64,000 bases of DNA, taken from Scolanthus callimorphus (Eukaryota; Cnidaria; Anthozoa; Actiniaria; Edwardsiidae). Under the pieces are notes generated by a model. That model saw nothing but the letters and a program-made list of their open reading frames with translations. It was not told the DNA's origin and searched no databases. Of the stretch, positions 61,787 to 64,000 are shown piece by piece. The DNA lies in contig CM066914.1 of assembly GCA_033964015.1 (NCBI GenBank), positions 13,383,831-13,447,830 on the forward strand, read 5' to 3'. The position numbers were made by a program, and so were the translations under genes. The first letter of the stretch is position 1; each line of letters starts with the position of its first letter.

Positions 61787-61991
61787 AAGTAACACTGTAA
61801 TTGACGTTTTATACTAAAAGCGAATTCAACGTGAAATACAACGTGATCCTACATATAGCACTTTGTTTATTATATTTCACCATATTTCACCAAGTAACAC
61901 TGTAATTGACGTTTTATACTAAAAGCGAATTCAACGTGAAATACAACGTGACCCTACATATAGCACTTTGTTTATTATATTTCACCATATT
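61787..61991 (+). repeat. 105-bp tandem duplication
   Basis: Two almost identical units beginning AAGTAACACTGTAATTGACG at 61787 and 61892. Only one base difference was noticed over the first 99 bases, so the duplication is recent. Confidence 0.93.
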
Positions 61992-62178
61992 TTTCTCCAT
62001 CATGGACTCTACATCCACATGTACTTCTATTCCAAAACAAATAATGAAATTGGTCGATACGAAAGATCTAAGCACGACGCATCGTGCACCACAACAGACA
62101 GTTGTGACGTTGCAACCTTTGCTGAAATAAGTGTATACCTGTAACAAAGTGAGCATGATCTCGAACTTAAAATTACGA

Positions 62179-62382
62179 TTATTTAAGCAATAAAAGTACT
62201 TTCCGCGTGCTCTCTGCTTTCTTACAAACACGAGGGGGATGTTGGGAGAACTGATCAAAACTTGAAAGACACGAGCCGAAGGCGAGTGTCTTTCAAGTTT
62301 TATCAGTTCGACCAACATTCCCCGAGTGTTTGTAAGAAACCAGAGAGCACGCATAAAGTATTTTTATTGCTTTTAGAAAATA
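62179..62382. mobile_element. 204-bp foldback element
   Basis: The arms pair over about 95 bp with few mismatches, including CGCGTGCTCTCTG and CTTTCTTACAAACAC, closing at GACACGAGCC/GGCGAGTGTC. No clear target duplication. Confidence 0.78.
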
Positions 62383-62500
62383 ACACACACGCGCGCGACA
62401 GCGTTGCGTGACAATCGTGTTTCTCAGGTCTCTTACAAACACGCCTTTTAACCAATCAGGATGCGCACATTCACAATACAACATAGGTGTTATTTTCTAA
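62374..62500. repeat. Inverted repeat overlapping the foldback
   Basis: TAGAAAATAACAC at one end and GTGTTATTTTCTAA at the other bound 127 bp containing a CGCGCG run and an ATTGG box. It overlaps the end of the preceding element, suggesting one was built from the other. Confidence 0.5.
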
Positions 62501-62619
62501 CATCAATTGTCAAAAAGCATTTAAAATGACAAAAGCCTTCTGAATACAGCACATGTAGCTCAGCTTCTGCATGAAAACTCCGGCAGTACAGGGACGTGAC
62601 TGGAGATCAAGAATTTCAA

Positions 62620-62968
62620 TACCTGGTGCTCGTGAGTTGGAGCTTCCATCTGAGATATATTCTTGAGGCAGCGTTTTGACAGACCAAGCTATTTTTAGAA
62701 ACAATTTCCTATTGTTCAAACGTAGGTCAGTTGTGGCAAGGCAAGTCTGCTCAAAATAACCCACTCTAAACATTAAAAGAGTAACAGTGTTACAAAAAGA
62801 ATCAACAATATCCGACCATAATGAAGATTTTTGTGCCCTTCAAGGAATCAAACTGTTGGAAAACAATAGAAAACTGCTTCTAAAAATAGCCAAGTCAGTC
62901 AAAATGCTGCCTTCATAGCCTAGTATGAGAGATGAAAGCTCCTACTCATGGACTCCTGGTGCGGGCAG
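62620..62968. repeat. Inverted duplication of a coding-like segment
   Basis: The minus strand at 62767-62620 reads NNRKLFLKIAWSVKTLP and the plus strand at 62850-62912 reads NNRKLLLKIAKSVKMLP, followed in both by related Ser-rich residues. The plus copy then has an in-frame TAG. The two are head to head about 115 bp apart. The minus copy is bounded by acceptor- and donor-like sites (TTTAG before, CAG/GTATTG after). It may be a duplicated exon or simply transposon arms. Confidence 0.5.
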
Positions 62969-62969
62969 G

Positions 62970-64000
62970 AGCTCGTGAGTTCCTGGTGCGGGTTGTTCAA
63001 AGGTGGATTAAATTTAAACCAGGTTTAGTTCTGAACAAAACCATCGAGTCACCATGGTAATTAATCCTGGATTAGTGCTAAACCACTTTCGAGCAACCGG
63101 ACCCTGAACACTAACCCATAACGCCGCGAAATATGGAAACTTTGTTTATTGTGGATTAAACAACCTTTCGTGAAATACTGTAGGAAACCAGAAAATACAC
63201 CGTCAACTTGCAATGAAAAAGGCTGAAACTTTTCCCCCTCAACATTTTCTCACACAAAGGAAATGTAAAGCAGACTACTTAATCCATATTCTGAGCTTAG
63301 CAAAGAAAAGTTGTTGCGGTCTTCCAGTGCCACCAACTTGTGCGGGCGCGTTTAAATATTGGCGGGGAAAATAAAATCCAGCCAATGAGAAACGTTAAAA
63401 GTATAACATTTTTAATTAATAGCATATATAAAGACAAATCGACTTGTATATCAAAAATCACAAGCCGCTGGTTGTTTGTATTGCGACCTTCCCATTTCTC
63501 CAGGTCTATTAAACTACAAATCTTCCAATTCGCCTTACGTTTTATGTCAATGTCTTGTCTTATTCCAAGTGCTTGTTTTATTAATCAAATATCGTAGTTT
63601 GAGAGGGCACCCATGTCAATGGCATACATGTAAGAAATAGTCCTTATAGAGTACAAACATGGAAATGGACCCAGTATGCTTCCTTGGGGAAACATATGGA
63701 TTTACTTTGGTCATAAGAAACCTAGTGAAACTCACGTTGTCAGTAGCTCACTTGGCTCTCACGTAGTCGGACTTACATCTATCAACAATATGTTTACACG
63801 TTGTGACCTAAAGACTCGCAGTGGGGCCAGTAGGCAGGATACCGCGTGCCTTTCGAGTTTTTCTAGTTTACCTAGCAATCGATTTAAAATATATATGTTC
63901 GTTCTATTTATCCCATACGCTAATAAGAACAACATAGATCTTTGATTCCCCTTTATTATTTGTTTCCGCATGCAATACTTAGCTCATCAGTTGGGTAAAC
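62970..64000. other. Terminal stretch without recognised features
   Basis: Short open frames (63340-63597 plus, 63676-63945 plus) have no motifs. Nothing else noticed up to the window edge. Confidence 0.4.

Noticed and set aside
1..64000. CRISPR arrays, operons, rRNA genes, retroelement polymerases
   Set aside because: None seen: no regularly spaced repeats with unique spacers, no polycistronic layout, no rRNA blocks, no reverse transcriptase or integrase motifs among the frames.

Overview
The window is eukaryotic, about 40% G+C, with widely spaced genes, spliced GT-AG introns and many short transposon copies. The one intronless gene is a FoxA-class forkhead factor close in size and layout to anthozoan FoxA, so the source is most likely a cnidarian, probably a sea anemone or stony coral. 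Nothing bacterial or viral was recognised.

Layout. 1-20,200 has no recognisable gene: AT-rich sequence with a transposon-rich patch at 2,440-4,000 and one well-preserved Harbinger-like miniature element at 17,240-17,686. FoxA lies on the minus strand at 20,823-21,698, in the middle of a gene-poor tract that runs to about 45,900. Large non-coding flanks are usual around developmental regulators, but conservation cannot be judged from one sequence. A few unrecognised open frames in the tract are listed with low confidence.

The second certain gene is EIF3K (translation initiation factor eIF3 subunit k), plus strand, nine exons from 45,978 to 55,457. Intron 4 has the hallmarks of a U12-type (minor spliceosome) intron: a GTATCCTTT donor and a near-consensus branch site 17 bases before the acceptor. 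The exon just before it appears to lack one base, so the frame does not run through the gene as given. Introns 1, 4, 7 and 8 are filled with non-autonomous DNA transposons, several nested inside one another with clean target-site duplications.

From 55,700 to 64,000 there are more foldback elements, one unrecognised basic open frame on the minus strand (57,840-58,331), a 105-base tandem duplication, and a diverged inverted duplication of a coding-like segment at 62,620-62,968.

FoxA (endoderm and pharynx patterning) and EIF3K (housekeeping translation) share no pathway; their proximity looks incidental. I see no operon, defence island or other multi-gene system. The unusual content is the U12 intron and the layered miniature transposons, several of which can be assigned to superfamilies from their termini and target duplications.
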